A program made the position numbers and the translations under genes. From Mytilus trossulus (Eukaryota > Mollusca > Bivalvia > Mytilida > Mytilidae): DNA of 64,000 nucleotides. The stretch spans positions 71,211,999 to 71,275,998 of the forward strand of contig NC_086382.1 of assembly GCF_036588685.1 (NCBI RefSeq). The letters run 5' to 3'. Numbering within the stretch: the first letter of the stretch is position 1; each line of letters opens with the position of its first letter. The notes beneath the pieces are model-generated. The model was not told the DNA's origin, did no database searches, and saw nothing but the letters and a program-made list of their open reading frames with translations. Below, piece after piece: positions 32,382 to 42,092 of the stretch.

Positions 32382-32405
32382 ACACACACACACACACACA
32401 CACAC
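32382..32405. repeat. (CA)n microsatellite
   Basis: An uninterrupted run of about twelve AC/CA dinucleotides. Confidence 0.95.
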
Positions 32406-32695
32406 TTACAAAAAAAACCAGATATATGCATGCATGTTTACATTGAATACAAATTATAGTTGCACGATGCTTCAGTTAAAAATCCATCTAATGAACAGTT
32501 AGTTTTTTTTCGAATTCTTCATGAAATGTTCCCATTTGTAGAATCCGTAGAAAATACGGAAATACTTTTACACTCATTGCAATCAATGTACCCAACAAAT
32601 AGACAAATAACCAGAGAGGCAACTAATCAACCAACCAATTGCACTTAGTCTAGCTTTCATATTTTCTTATTTCAAATGATCCTATCTATGTCAGA

Positions 32696-33341
32696 CTATG
32701 ATATTAAGATGTCAGTTTCACGAAAATCTCCAAATGTCTGTCCTACTGGTGAACTTTCTTGCGCAAAGCGATTTTTGACGCCGGGCTTTTCTCCATTCGT
32801 ATCTTTGAGCCGTACTAGTTGTTCCACGATATGATTTTTCTCTTCTTTAAGCTGATCTATTTGTTCCTTATTATCACAGTTTTCTCTTTTTATTCTCGCT
32901 ATCTCACAATCTTTAGCTGTTAATTGACTACTTGCTTCACTCTCTTGATATCGCAATTGTCTATATTTCCATACGACTCCTATAACTAAAAGACCAAGTA
33001 TAACAGATTCTGCGATACAGCATATCTTATAACTATCATTCTTCCTTGTAGGCGATGAATTTTGAATATGACTCATATTACTTTCACATAAAGTTATATA
33101 TTGTAGTTTGTGATAATTGGAATTATTTGTTGACATAACAGGCACTGTCTTAATGTAAAATGTCTCAGTATTTCGTTCACTAAAGTAAAGCCTAATCCTA
33201 TCATTTGTTTGACTTGGTCTACAATCTTCTATAAGTTGACATGATGTATTATATACACAATGATATTCATGAGGGTTCAACGAACAAAACGTTTTTGCTC
33301 TATTCGACCACGTGTTGTCATCTGGACAGACTGTTGCTCCG
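32696..33341 (-). CDS. Exon 2 of the coiled-coil membrane protein
   Basis: It opens after a good acceptor (TTTATTGCAG) and stays open to TAG at 32696-32698. It carries the Cys-containing ectodomain, the membrane helix and the coiled coil. Confidence 0.78.
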
Positions 33342-34407
33342 CTGCAATAAAAAAATAATAAATCATGAAAGAAGCAGAGGCAGATTTAGGGGGGGGGGCA
33401 GAGGGGCCGGGCCCCCGCTTTTGAGAAAAAAACAATGGTTGATTATATAGGGAATCACTGAAGCGTGAGAATCATTCATTGATTAGAAGTCGGTTGCTTT
33501 TTAATTTGAATTTCCTGTAAAATTCCATGATTTTCATGTTTCTGTCATACTATTAACATACGTATATTATAAATAAGGTGTATTTGTTAATAACAAATTG
33601 TTCTGTTCCTAAGTACCCATGTGTCGAGCGTCACTGGTGAGTCTTTTGTAGACGAAACGCACGTCTGGCGTAAATACAAAATTTAATCCTGGTATATATG
33701 ATGAGTTTATTATGCAATGTATGCCAATAGTAGCATTCCCGAGGTCATGTCGGTCGATGGGTAATATGTAAGATCAAGTAAGATGGACCAGTCCCAAAAT
33801 GTTGATACTCTTTTACAATTGAATTAAATTTTGATTTTTTTTCTGTTTGACTTTAGTTGGTCTTGGTGTGCAATTAGTCAATAAAAAAAACGAATTTGGA
33901 AGCTTGTGCTTCGTTTAAAGGACTTTCATTTGACGACGTAGCGCGTCCTTTCCTGTGAATTACCAGGCGCTGATCCAGCCATTTTAAAAGGGGGTTCCCA
34001 ACCCAGAGTTAGGGTGGTTCCAAGTGTATGCTCCCATTCAAATGCATTGATCGGCCAAAAAAAGGAGGGGCTCCAACCCCCCCCTTCTGGATCCGCCAAT
34101 GATTACTTTTAATAAGTTTTTTAATATGGTCTCAATGAAGTATACATAATTATGTCATTATGTATAAATGAATAATAATATACGAGGACTCAGGTTCCCG
34201 AAATTAAAAGTCGTTATATGATTTAATTCAATTGTACAACTACTACTTTTAAAATAAGGAAGTAAATTAATGTGTGTTTTTGTAGTCCTCGATAAATCAC
34301 TATTGTTTATGATGTGTATAATGATCATTGCGATACAAATAATGACTGTTAACTTACCTGATGAGATAGTAAGATGTCTGGAATAGCACCATCAGTAACA
34401 CTAACAT
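32696..34407 (-). CDS. Unrecognised single-pass membrane protein with cytosolic coiled coil, two exons
   Basis: Two exons join cleanly: 34407-34358 (50 bases, ATG, donor GTAAGT) and 33341-32696 (646 bases, acceptor TTTATTGCAG). Together they encode 231 residues, with the split Ser codon AG|C. Residues 1-17 look like a signal peptide. The ectodomain (about 18-120) has six to seven Cys (VCPDD, KTFC, YHCVY, SCQLIEDC, ITLC) and several N-glycosylation sequons. A hydrophobic helix lies at about 122-142 (ESVILGLLVIGVVW). It is followed by a charged heptad-like stretch at about 150-198 (IARIKRENCDNKEQIDQLKE) and a short tail. This suggests a receptor or adhesion-type protein that oligomerises inside the cell. 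The WSNRA...C...YHC pattern reminds me of bivalve orphan receptors, but I cannot name a family. The intron is full of repeats. Confidence 0.72.
33370..33480 (+). repeat. Repeat family G fragment
   Basis: GGCAGATTTAGGGGG...GGGCCCCCGC... then ATATAGGGAATCACTGAAGC, matching in reverse the GCTTCAGTGATTCCCTATAT block at 44150. Copies also lie at 33965, 48308 and 50655. Confidence 0.6.
33620..33705 (+). repeat. Family B 3' end fragment
   Basis: GCGTCACTGGTGAGTCTTTT then GTAGACGAAACGCACGTCTG, the same landmark as at 8064-8120. Confidence 0.65.
33965..34105 (-). repeat. Repeat family G copy with TIR-like ends
   Basis: It runs from CTGATCCAGCCATTTT to CTTCTGGATCCGCC and includes CCCATTCAAATGCATTGATC. 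This is the reverse complement of GATCAATGCATTTGAATGGG at 44280. The GATCCAG/CTGGATC ends suggest a small DNA element. Confidence 0.65.
34358..34407 (-). CDS. Exon 1 of the coiled-coil membrane protein (signal peptide)
   Basis: This encodes MLVLLMVLFQTSYYLI plus two bases of a split codon, followed by GTAAGT. The hydrophobic content fits a secretion signal. The phase matches exon 2. Confidence 0.7.
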
Positions 34408-34657
34408 CTTATTTCGTCTTTTTTTTTCTAAAATAGCGTCGTTCAAAGAAACGCACTTCTATGTTGTGTTTATCAAATTATTTTCAAAATTGCCGGCCTT
34501 TCAATGGAAACCCCCTTTACCAGCTATAGTAAAGTTACATGCTATAAATAGTACAGGTTTTTTCCATCGTTCTGAATAAGCAAATGTTGATTTACATCGG
34601 CAAACAGAATAATGATGATTCAAATTTATTTCAAAAGGATAAAATATTTAAGGCCAT

Positions 34658-34717
34658 TATATGAATAAGGAGATGTGGTATGATTGACAATAACACGAGA
34701 CAAATATCGTCCAAAGT
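34658..34717 (+). repeat. Family A, left half split by the LINE
   Basis: AAGGAGATGTGGTATGATTG ... GAGACAAATATCGTCC corresponds to the start of the copy at 14010. The continuation of the repeat appears beyond the LINE at 39926-40040. Confidence 0.6.
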
Positions 34718-35287
34718 TAGAAAGAAGTGTATTTTTTTTTTTATTTTTTTTTTTTAAATGTTATAATATTTTATTTGAATTTTACATTTGTTAGAGATAC
34801 ATAAAGTACCGGTACCTTATCCCGGCCTCGTTAACATTAGTATATAGCATTTTATTGATAAGTTAGTACTTGTTAGTGCACAATATGTATATATAGTAAT
34901 AATGACATGTATGTAACTGAATAGAAATATGATAACATGATGAAGAATAAGAAAGAATAAAATTGTTTATTATAGTGTCACATATTGATTGAAACAAGAC
35001 ATTCACACAATATACATATACATACATACAACAATCAATATCCAGCCAAAAAATGACTTATGAGACACTTGATTCTTAAAACCAAAATATATACAAAAAT
35101 ATACTATTTAAACTTGTAAGTAATCACATAAAAGTTTTATCTAAATGGAACAAGTAGCTTAAAATATAAATAATTCTTAGTTTTAAAAAAAAAAAAAAGA
35201 TATGTATTAACTATGAAATATGAAATACTATAAAATTGGGTAAAAATCTTATAAATAAATGCATTAAAAATTGATTAATGAAAAATA

Positions 35288-38200
35288 TTACTGTAAAAAT
35301 AATTTTCTACGTAAATAAAATTTATGTAAACATTTGCAAAAATAATACTGGATATTGGTACAATTCATAATTTCGATAAATTTTCTGTTTGTATTAAAAT
35401 CTTGAAAGTTTTCAATAAGTTTTGAGCATTCATTAAACAAATTGTATCGAAGATCGTCATATAATGAGCATTCCATTAGAAAATGTTTTTCTGTTTCTAT
35501 GCTGTTGGTTTTGCAAAGCATACATATTCGGTCTTCAATGGGTGTAGGCGGCCTGGAGTATCTTCCCGTCTCACACGCAAGTGGAAGTGAACCGGAGCGA
35601 AACAGAGCCATTGTACGTCGCTCAGTTTTGGAAATGTTCAAACGGACGTATTGTTCGGTTTTCACACTTTGTTTGTATTGCCTATAAGTTCGTAATTTGT
35701 TTCCGTTCTGTGAGTTATGTCGATCATTAAAGACTTCCTCGTTCCATTCCGTGTTATCTAATACAGTTATTTTTTCGCTAATTGTACGCATTACAGTTTT
35801 TGTAGATACAGATAAATCGTACACAAGATCTCTCACATTTAGCAAATCAACAGTTTTGTGCACTTGGAAAGCCCAACCCTTTCTATACCTTGAAGTCCAT
35901 TTAAGTATTTTAGTACAGTTTCTATGTTGATCAGAGCGTAAAAGTCTACACAAAAGCCTACAGAAGTTAATTCGCTGTTTTGTAAAGCACGACGTCCAGC
36001 CCATATCGCCGCGTGATGCTAAATTAGACGTTCGTTTTCCTACGGACAAAAAGAATTTACAGGCCCGGTTCTGAATTGTCGATATGGCACTAAACGCTTT
36101 AGTTCCCCAGATACCACTACCATAGAGAAGAACTGGCTCTACCATTGATGTATACAGTTTAGTGTAAACCTTATATGTCATTCCACCTAACATAGCCGCC
36201 TTTGTCATTAAAGCTCCAAGGGCACGACTAGCCGCTTTTGATAACTCCGTTACATGTTTTTTAAAAGTCAAGTACTCGTCCATCCAGACACCTAAGTATT
36301 TGTAGGATTCACAGTAATCAATATTATTGCCTGAACAATTGAAAATCCGATCTGACCTTGCAATTGATTGATTTCGGAAATGTACGATTTTGGTTTTGTT
36401 AATGTTAATTGAAAGTTTCCATGTAGCACACCAGTCCGATACGACATCTAGCATTCGTTGTAAACTATTTTCGTCGGGTGCGATTAAGGCGATATCGTCC
36501 GCATATAGTAAAATACTCAAATGAAAATCATCAACCTTCACTCCACAGTTTAACGCATTAATGCGGTCCGCTAAGTCATTTATGTAAAGAGAAAACAATG
36601 TCGGTGAAAGGATACATCCCTGTTTTACTCCGGCTTCAACGTTGAACCACTGAGTAAGATCATTATTTACACGAAGGGTACAATTAACATCATCATACAG
36701 TGACTGAATTGCGAATAAAAACTTTCCCCTTACTCCTGCACGTTGCAGTTTATACCATAAAAAGCTATGCTCAACCGTATCAAATGCTTTTTTCATGTCA
36801 ACGAAACATGTAAACGTGGATTTTCTTGATATTTTACGATCATTTATGATTGAGTATAGCGAATGTATATGCTCCTCACAGCTTCTGCCTCGTCGAAATC
36901 CATTTTGTTCGTCACATAAAATTTTGTTATCTTCAAGCCATTTACTTAAACGATAATTTAAAATGTTACAATAAATTTTACAAGGCACCGAAATCAAAGT
37001 TATTCCCCTGTAGTTGAGCGGGTTTCTATTGTCATCGGATCCGTGTTTAAAAATCGGGTTTATAATACCACTTTTCCACTGAATTGGAACTTTGCCGAGA
37101 TTGAAACAGCCCATAATAATTTGGTGTAATAAGTCAATAGCTGTGTCATTCTTTAATACTTCAGCCGGGATGTCGTCAATTCCTGTAGCTTTCCGTGATT
37201 TGGCACGTATGACTGCATCGAGAACCTCAGTTCTGGAAATAGATGCATTAAGCGTAGTTACATCAATTTCAATATTAAAGTTCGCAGAATCAAGTTCAGT
37301 TTCGACACCGGTTTTTCGCTTAAATAATGAATGAAAATCGGTCTTCCACTTATTCATAACATCGTTTCTGTTTGTATTAACTGAACCGTTCTCATCAACA
37401 ATTGCCATTGGAATACACGGTTTACGCTCGTTGGCAATACCCAATTTACCAATAGATTTCCAGAAATCACGCTGATTGGTTTCACACAGTTTATTTTCAA
37501 GTATATGGCGTTCATTGGCTTGATATTTTCTTTTAAATTTTCGGTTTAGACGGTCAAAAGTTTTTCTTTCGGAACAGTATTCTTTTTTATATTTTTGCTT
37601 TAAAGATGTTGGTCCAGTGTAACGTAACCACTTCTTTTCAGTTTCACAAACTTTACTCCATTGACCAGCTAGACTATCATTCCAATAAGGTTTAAAACGT
37701 GACTTCTTTCGTTTATTTCCACTTGAACTATTATAAATAGGTAACTTGTTGTCCATTTCACATTTAAGCAAAGATTGGAATTCGTCGTAGGCATTTTGAA
37801 CATCACTTGATACTTCAATATAATTTTCTATTTTCTGAATAGCTTCCAGTACTTTATGAAATATATCCTCATTTAGCAAGAAATCATTTGGCACAGATGA
37901 AACATTATGCTTATGACTAGCATTATTCTCACTTTTATTCATATCCATATTCCTTTTTAAATTAATAGATAAATTCACATCACAATATAATACTGAGTGA
38001 TCCGGAATACTATCAGGAATGTATGAAATATTATTAATTATTTCTGACATTGGAACTATTTTGAAGTCTTCGATATTTTCCATATCTTCGTAAGGAACAC
38101 ATATATAATCTACTACAGATTTTCCAGTTGTAGAAATACAGGTAAATTGGTTATCATTAAATCGCCCATTTAACATGCCGAAATTAACGTCACTTAAAAA

Positions 38201-38779
38201 ATTAATGAACACATCTCCATGATGATTTTCTGTATGATCAATATAATTCCTTGGTTTAACAAGATCAACACCTTCAATATAATCGGAATTTGATCCTACA
38301 CGAGAGTTAAAATCTCCACAAATAAATATTTTCCCTTTGTGTTGATAAGAATATATCTGATGTAATAGATTTCGAAAAAATACGTCCGAGTCCACAGGTC
38401 TACATGAATCTGCTGGTGGCAAATAACATATTGCAACACAAAAGCATAGTTTTTCTAGTTTAGCTGAGAACTCCAACCATAATACTCCCTCTTCCTCCTC
38501 ATCTAAAACATGTATATCAAACATATCCGCTATATTGTTTTTCACAAAGGCACCTACTCCTGCTGAGCCGCGAGTGGCACGTTTATGCAATGTTTTCCTA
38601 TTATTTCCATAAAATCTAAAACCATGAACGTGTAGGCGTTCATTTCCACGTAAAAATGTTTCACAAATTCCAATAATATCACAGTTAATATAGTTTAAAA
38701 CTTTTTCCCGGAAAATTGAATTTTCGTTCGATTTAGTAGACCATCCCCTGCAGTTCCATACCCCAAGCCGCACTGCATC
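35288..38779 (-). CDS. LINE ORF2: APE endonuclease, reverse transcriptase, zinc knuckle
   Basis: About 1163 codons after the amber stop that ends ORF1, in the same frame. An N-terminal APE-type endonuclease shows VWNCRGW, the Glu of ICETFL, CGDFNSR, SVVDYICV and IPDHS, so its catalytic residues are present. The reverse transcriptase has KKAFDTVEH, GVKQGCILSPTLFS and YADD at about residue 757. A C-terminal Cys-His cluster lies near residue 1084 (CMLC...EKHFLMEC). The protein nicks target DNA and primes reverse transcription in the nucleus. There is no in-frame ATG before the endonuclease: the first is about 84 residues in, past the catalytic Asn. Translation therefore needs readthrough, re-initiation at a non-AUG codon, or a reverted stop. 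No internal stops or frameshifts are visible, so the copy looks young. Confidence 0.93.
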   Translation of the reverse strand, partial: DAVRLGVWNCRGWSTKSNENSIFREKVLNYINCDIIGICETFLRGNERLHVHGFRFYGNNRKTLHKRATRGSAGVGAFVKNNIADMFDIHVLDEEEEGVLWLEFSAKLEKLCFCVAICYLPPADSCRPVDSDVFFRNLLHQIYSYQHKGKIFICGDFNSRVGSNSDYIEGVDLVKPRNYIDHTENHHGDVFINFLSDVNFGMLNGRFNDNQFTCISTTGKSVVDYICVPYEDMENIEDFKIVPMSEIINNISYIPDSIPDHSVLYCDVNLSINLKRNMDMNKSENNASHKHNVSSVPNDFLLNEDIFHKVLEAIQKIENYIEVSSDVQNAYDEFQSLLKCEMDNKLPIYNSSSGNKRKKSRFKPYWNDSLAGQWSKVCETEKKWLRYTGPTSLKQKYKKEYCSERKTFDRLNRKFKRKYQANERHILENKLCETNQRDFWKSIGKLGIANERKPCIPMAIVDENGSVNTNRNDVMNKWKTDFHSLFKRKTGVETELDSANFNIEIDVTTLNASISRTEVLDAVIRAKSRKATGIDDIPAEVLKNDTAIDLLHQIIMGCFNLGKVPIQWKSGIINPIFKHGSDDNRNPLNYRGITLISVPCKIYCNILNYRLSKWLEDNKILCDEQNGFRRGRSCEEHIHSLYSIINDRKISRKSTFTCFVDMKKAFDTVEHSFLWYKLQRAGVRGKFLFAIQSLYDDVNCTLRVNNDLTQWFNVEAGVKQGCILSPTLFSLYINDLADRINALNCGVKVDDFHLSILLYADDIALIAPDENSLQRMLDVVSDWCATWKLSININKTKIVHFRNQSIARSDRIFNCSGNNIDYCESYKYLGVWMDEYLTFKKHVTELSKAASRALGALMTKAAMLGGMTYKVYTKLYTSMVEPVLLYGSGIWGTKAFSAISTIQNRACKFFLSVGKRTSNLASRGDMGWTSCFTKQRINFCRLLCRLLRSDQHRNCTKILKWTSRYRKGWAFQVHKTVDLLNVRDLVYDLSVSTKTVMRTISEKITVLDNTEWNEEVFNDRHNSQNGNKLRTYRQYKQSVKTEQYVRLNISKTERRTMALFRSGSLPLACETGRYSRPPTPIEDRICMLCKTNSIETEKHFLMECSLYDDLRYNLFNECSKLIENFQDFNTNRKFIEIMNCTNIQYYFCKCLHKFYLRRKLFLQ

Positions 38780-39697
38780 CTATGTGCGCTTGGCTAAGAG
38801 TCGACTTCCTGCAAATTTATAGTCTTTGTCTTTTCCCATTTCTTTCAAAACGGTCCTCATCGCATTTTGGAAGTTCCTCGTTTCCAACGGCATATCATTT
38901 TCTATATACACTTTCTCAAATTGTCTACTGCTTTTAAGTTTCGATTTATTTTTCATGACTTCCTTTTTGTTTTCAATGTTGCTCGTTTCGACTACCACTA
39001 TACCAGGGTAAGCCCCCCTACTTTCTTTTCTCTGTACACTTTTTATATCAACATTGGCTAAACCCAGTCCATCTCGCAACATACCTTTAACTTTATGTTT
39101 TGTCAATTCATCTTCGGTTAGCTCTCGCTCGTCAAACGACAAATTCTTGATTATGAATCGGTTTCTGGTATTACTTTGGCGTGAACTGTTAGTGTCTTTA
39201 TCTGATACCTTTTTTTCTAGACTGTTTATTTGACTTTTCATAACATCAAGTTCATTCTTTACCTCAGTTTTTACTTCATCTATCTTTTCCTTCAACTTGT
39301 TGTCTATCATTGTTGAAATTCTTTCGGACACTTTTACTGATATTTTTTCCTCCATGTTAGTTTCGAGGTCATCAATTCTTTTTTCTAAGCTTTTACTCAT
39401 AGATGTAAAATTAGCCGACAATTGAAGAATTAAAGATTCAAGTCTATTGTGGGAATTTTCGCTATCAATCGCCGAGGGTGCACTCGAGTAGTTCAAATCA
39501 CATCTACTTTTCTTGTTTATATTGTCTGATTCGATGTAATGTTCAGCCATCTGATCTGATTGCCGTTTTCTTTCGCTAGGTGAAGCAATGTTATAATTAA
39601 AAGTACTTACAGGCACATGTCCATTACTCGTCATCAAGTTGTTGAAATACTGACCGGCGCCATTTGTACACAAACGATAATTAGAAAATTCATCCAT
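38780..39697 (-). CDS. LINE ORF1 protein, coiled coil plus RRM-like domain
   Basis: 305 residues from ATG at 39697 (MDEFSNYRL); the frame is open about 19 codons further upstream but has no ATG there. A long heptad-rich stretch (LEKRIDDLETNMEEK ... SQINSLEKKVSDK) is followed by an RRM-like module (RFIIKNLSFDE ... GIVVVET) and a basic C-terminal part, the layout of L1-type ORF1 proteins. Such proteins trimerise and coat the element RNA as chaperones. It ends LLAKRT then TAG at 38780-38782; the next codon, GAT, continues directly into ORF2 in the same frame. Confidence 0.85.
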   Translation of the reverse strand: MDEFSNYRLCTNGAGQYFNNLMTSNGHVPVSTFNYNIASPSERKRQSDQMAEHYIESDNINKKSRCDLNYSSAPSAIDSENSHNRLESLILQLSANFTSMSKSLEKRIDDLETNMEEKISVKVSERISTMIDNKLKEKIDEVKTEVKNELDVMKSQINSLEKKVSDKDTNSSRQSNTRNRFIIKNLSFDERELTEDELTKHKVKGMLRDGLGLANVDIKSVQRKESRGAYPGIVVVETSNIENKKEVMKNKSKLKSSRQFEKVYIENDMPLETRNFQNAMRTVLKEMGKDKDYKFAGSRLLAKRT

Positions 39698-39925
39698 CGT
39701 GTAATATATCCAGTTATTTTGCAAATTAAAATTCCCAGTGGATTGTATTTCCACTAAGCACTGTATAAAGTTACTTGTTAACTAAAAGTTTAGTCTATAA
39801 AATCAGTAAATACACTAAAAATCACTTTTAAGATCACAGAGAAAATACGACTGTCCACTATCACTAGTCACGTGATCGTATAATAAATTCTAATTTATGA
39901 AATTAATTTAAGCAATAATATTATA

Positions 39926-40040
39926 TAGGCAACCGTACGAACTTCAATAATGAGAACTGAACCCCATATTGTATAGTCGGCTATACAAGGCACCGACTTT
40001 AAATATGAAAATAATTCAATTAAGAACGGTATAAAGTTGT
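39926..40040 (+). repeat. Family A, right half split by the LINE
   Basis: GCAACCGTACGAACTTCAAT, ACTGAACCCCATATTGTATA and GTCGGCTATACAAGGC match 14094-14160 (CACCGTACGGCCTTCAAAAA ... CATAGTCAGCTTTAAAAG). Confidence 0.6.
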
Positions 40041-40125
40041 TTGATATGATGTAAACCGATTGCATATGTAAGACCATACATTCAAGTATTATAACATACA
40101 ATACTTCCCAATCTAATGAAAATAT

Positions 40126-40176
40126 AAATCTCTGATTTCGTTATACTTCATATGAGTATAACGAGATCAGAGATTT
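40126..40176. repeat. 51-nt hairpin
   Basis: AAATCTCTGATTTCGTTATA ... TATAACGAGATCAGAGATTT: the arms match at about 21 of 23 positions around TTCATATGA. One arm sequence also occurs at 31603-31623 (GTATAACGAAATCAGAGAT). Confidence 0.85.
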
Positions 40177-40377
40177 GCAACTTCTTTTTTTTAAAATTAG
40201 ACCGAACACTTCCAAGGTTAGACCATTTTGGATTTCACTGACACTACTTGAATCATTTAAAGAATTCAGGGAATTTTTAATTTGTGAATAAGCATATTGT
40301 CGGTTGATCGGGTTGATCAGTCATGTACGAGTGTCTGCATGATGGGGAATGTTCATTTCTGTATTTAATCTTTTAGG

Positions 40378-40464
40378 CCATTCATCTAAATAACAATTTA
40401 TAAAAGTAAACTATTATAGGTCAATGTACGCCCTTCAACACGGAGCCTTGGCTCATACCGTTAG
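40378..40464 (+). repeat. Family A fragment
   Basis: AACAATTTATAAAAGTAAAC, TATAGGTCAATGTACG and CAACACGGAGCCTTGGCTCA form the reverse complement of 2144-2215. Confidence 0.7.
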
Positions 40465-41975
40465 TCCATAATGTTCTCAATTGTTTATATAATTTAAAAA
40501 CATCATAACTCTCTATTCCTTAGGTAAACGGGAAGAAAAATCACTGGAAAAAAGGTCACAAAATCCCTAGGAAAAAAAATCGCAAGAACAAAGTTTTGTT
40601 GAATAATTTTAATCAACATATATTGTGATTTGTTTTCTTGTGACTTTCTTCAAAGGGATTTTGTGACTTTGAAAAAACAACATGTCTGTCATTTTACCAC
40701 TATATTAATCCCCGTACACATGTCGTAACACCCATATTTTATGGAAAGATAAAATAAAAATCTGTAGGCAGGTGGCAGTGCGGAGAATTGTTTCGTTTAA
40801 AAATAAGTTTTCGGTATGATTCCATGCATTCGCAAGAAAAATACATCAGTGAAATAAACTTTCAAAGGTAAAATAAAAAAACGGGAACTGTATATTTTTT
40901 TTAATAAGTTTCAAAATGATTATTGACAAAATAATATAAAGATTACCGTAATCTTACATAAAAAGAGGGTGTTTAAAAAAACACCAAGATATACTGTAAA
41001 ATGACAGAAGAAAGACACTTTTTAAAAAACCATTTCTAAAATCAATGGACAAAAAATTCGAGGGGCACTAGCTGTCAAATTCATGGTCACCAATTTGACT
41101 CAAATTCTCATATATGATTAATAACAATGTAAAACATTTATCCAATCAATCAAACGTTTAGAATAAACAGTTTACAGAGTATGGGGTAGATGATATGTAG
41201 GTTCGTTTCGTGTGTATTTAAATCCAGATGCCATCTAATTAACTATCGATTTGACCTCAGATGACCATATAAGCGATGTAAACACAAATAAAGATATGAA
41301 TAGGTTAAACCAGCACGTGCAATTGGATTTTTATAGGTCTGTTTGATTTGAATTTATAGATTACAAATATAAGTTTCTCATTGTTTTTAACAGTATAAGA
41401 ATGATTTATGTGGATCGAATTAGTAATCAAATGATTAACCGTAGTTTCACTTTCATTGTTGACATTTTTTTCTTTAAATAACCAGTACACGTACAATGCA
41501 TGCGTTGTCAGTCTCTAGCTAGGGGGTTAAATTGAAGTTCACATGAATACCGGTTAGAATGACGATGACGTATTCACTTGCAAGTGAATCAGTCAAAAAT
41601 TATGTATAATCGCATATTTCAACAAAATTAAAGCAAATTGATTGCTAAAAGCAAATTATTATTTCATTGTTCCAATTTAATTAATGATTAATCTAATAAA
41701 AATCATACGTTATTTTTTTATATATATCGTAGCTAGTGCTCCTTTAAAAAAAAATGTTTTTGTTTTTTTTAGTAAACTGATGGAGTTTTAAGGTATTTAT
41801 AAATATCTGATATATTTAACATGTTTAAATCATTTACATGTTGACATCCTATATAGAAAGGAAGTTCTTGTCTGTTTATTGACAATAAATGACACGTGTT
41901 TTAATTATTTAATTGACCATTCCCTATCCCTCAGTAGGTGTCTTAGTGATCAGGTTACATAGCATCATTTCCATC
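40465..41975. other. Intergenic, nothing recognised
   Basis: AT-rich, with only short frames. Its last part is presumably the promoter and 5' untranslated region of the gene whose first candidate exon starts at 41976. Confidence 0.4.
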
Positions 41976-42092
41976 ATGGATTACTTACAGAGCGCGGTAA
42001 AACTTATTCCAGCGTGGCTGACTCTTGATTTTGTCATCACTGTTTACAAAGTTTGTGCGTTTGTTACTGCTTATTGTATGGTACAGAATAGC
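41976..42092 (+). CDS. Candidate exon 1 of the MYND gene
   Basis: 39 codons starting CATCATGGATTAC and ending ...CAGAATAGC before GTAAGTAC. The translation is a likely transmembrane helix (LIPAWLTLDFVITVYKVCAF). Linkage to the later exons is inferred from phase and orientation only. Confidence 0.5.

Larger units (their letters stand above)
34731..39890 (-). mobile_element. Non-LTR retrotransposon (LINE), near-complete
   Basis: On the - strand the order is 5' region, ORF1 (coiled-coil RNA-binding type), ORF2 (endonuclease plus reverse transcriptase), an about 530-base 3' untranslated region, and an A-rich tail that appears as T-runs at 34731-34757. The 3' end is set by the tail. The 5' end is not determined and lies between about 39760 and 39920. 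It interrupts a family A repeat. I found no convincing target-site duplication by eye. Clade not assigned. Confidence 0.88.

Noticed and set aside
33241-33450. Frames overlapping the coiled-coil membrane gene on the + strand
   Set aside because: Antisense shadow of the exon plus a G-rich repeat; no gene features.
41913-41975. Upstream extension of the candidate first MYND exon to an earlier ATG
   Set aside because: The ATG at 41976 has better context and the extension (MTIPYPSVG...) adds nothing conserved that I can see; the choice is a judgement.
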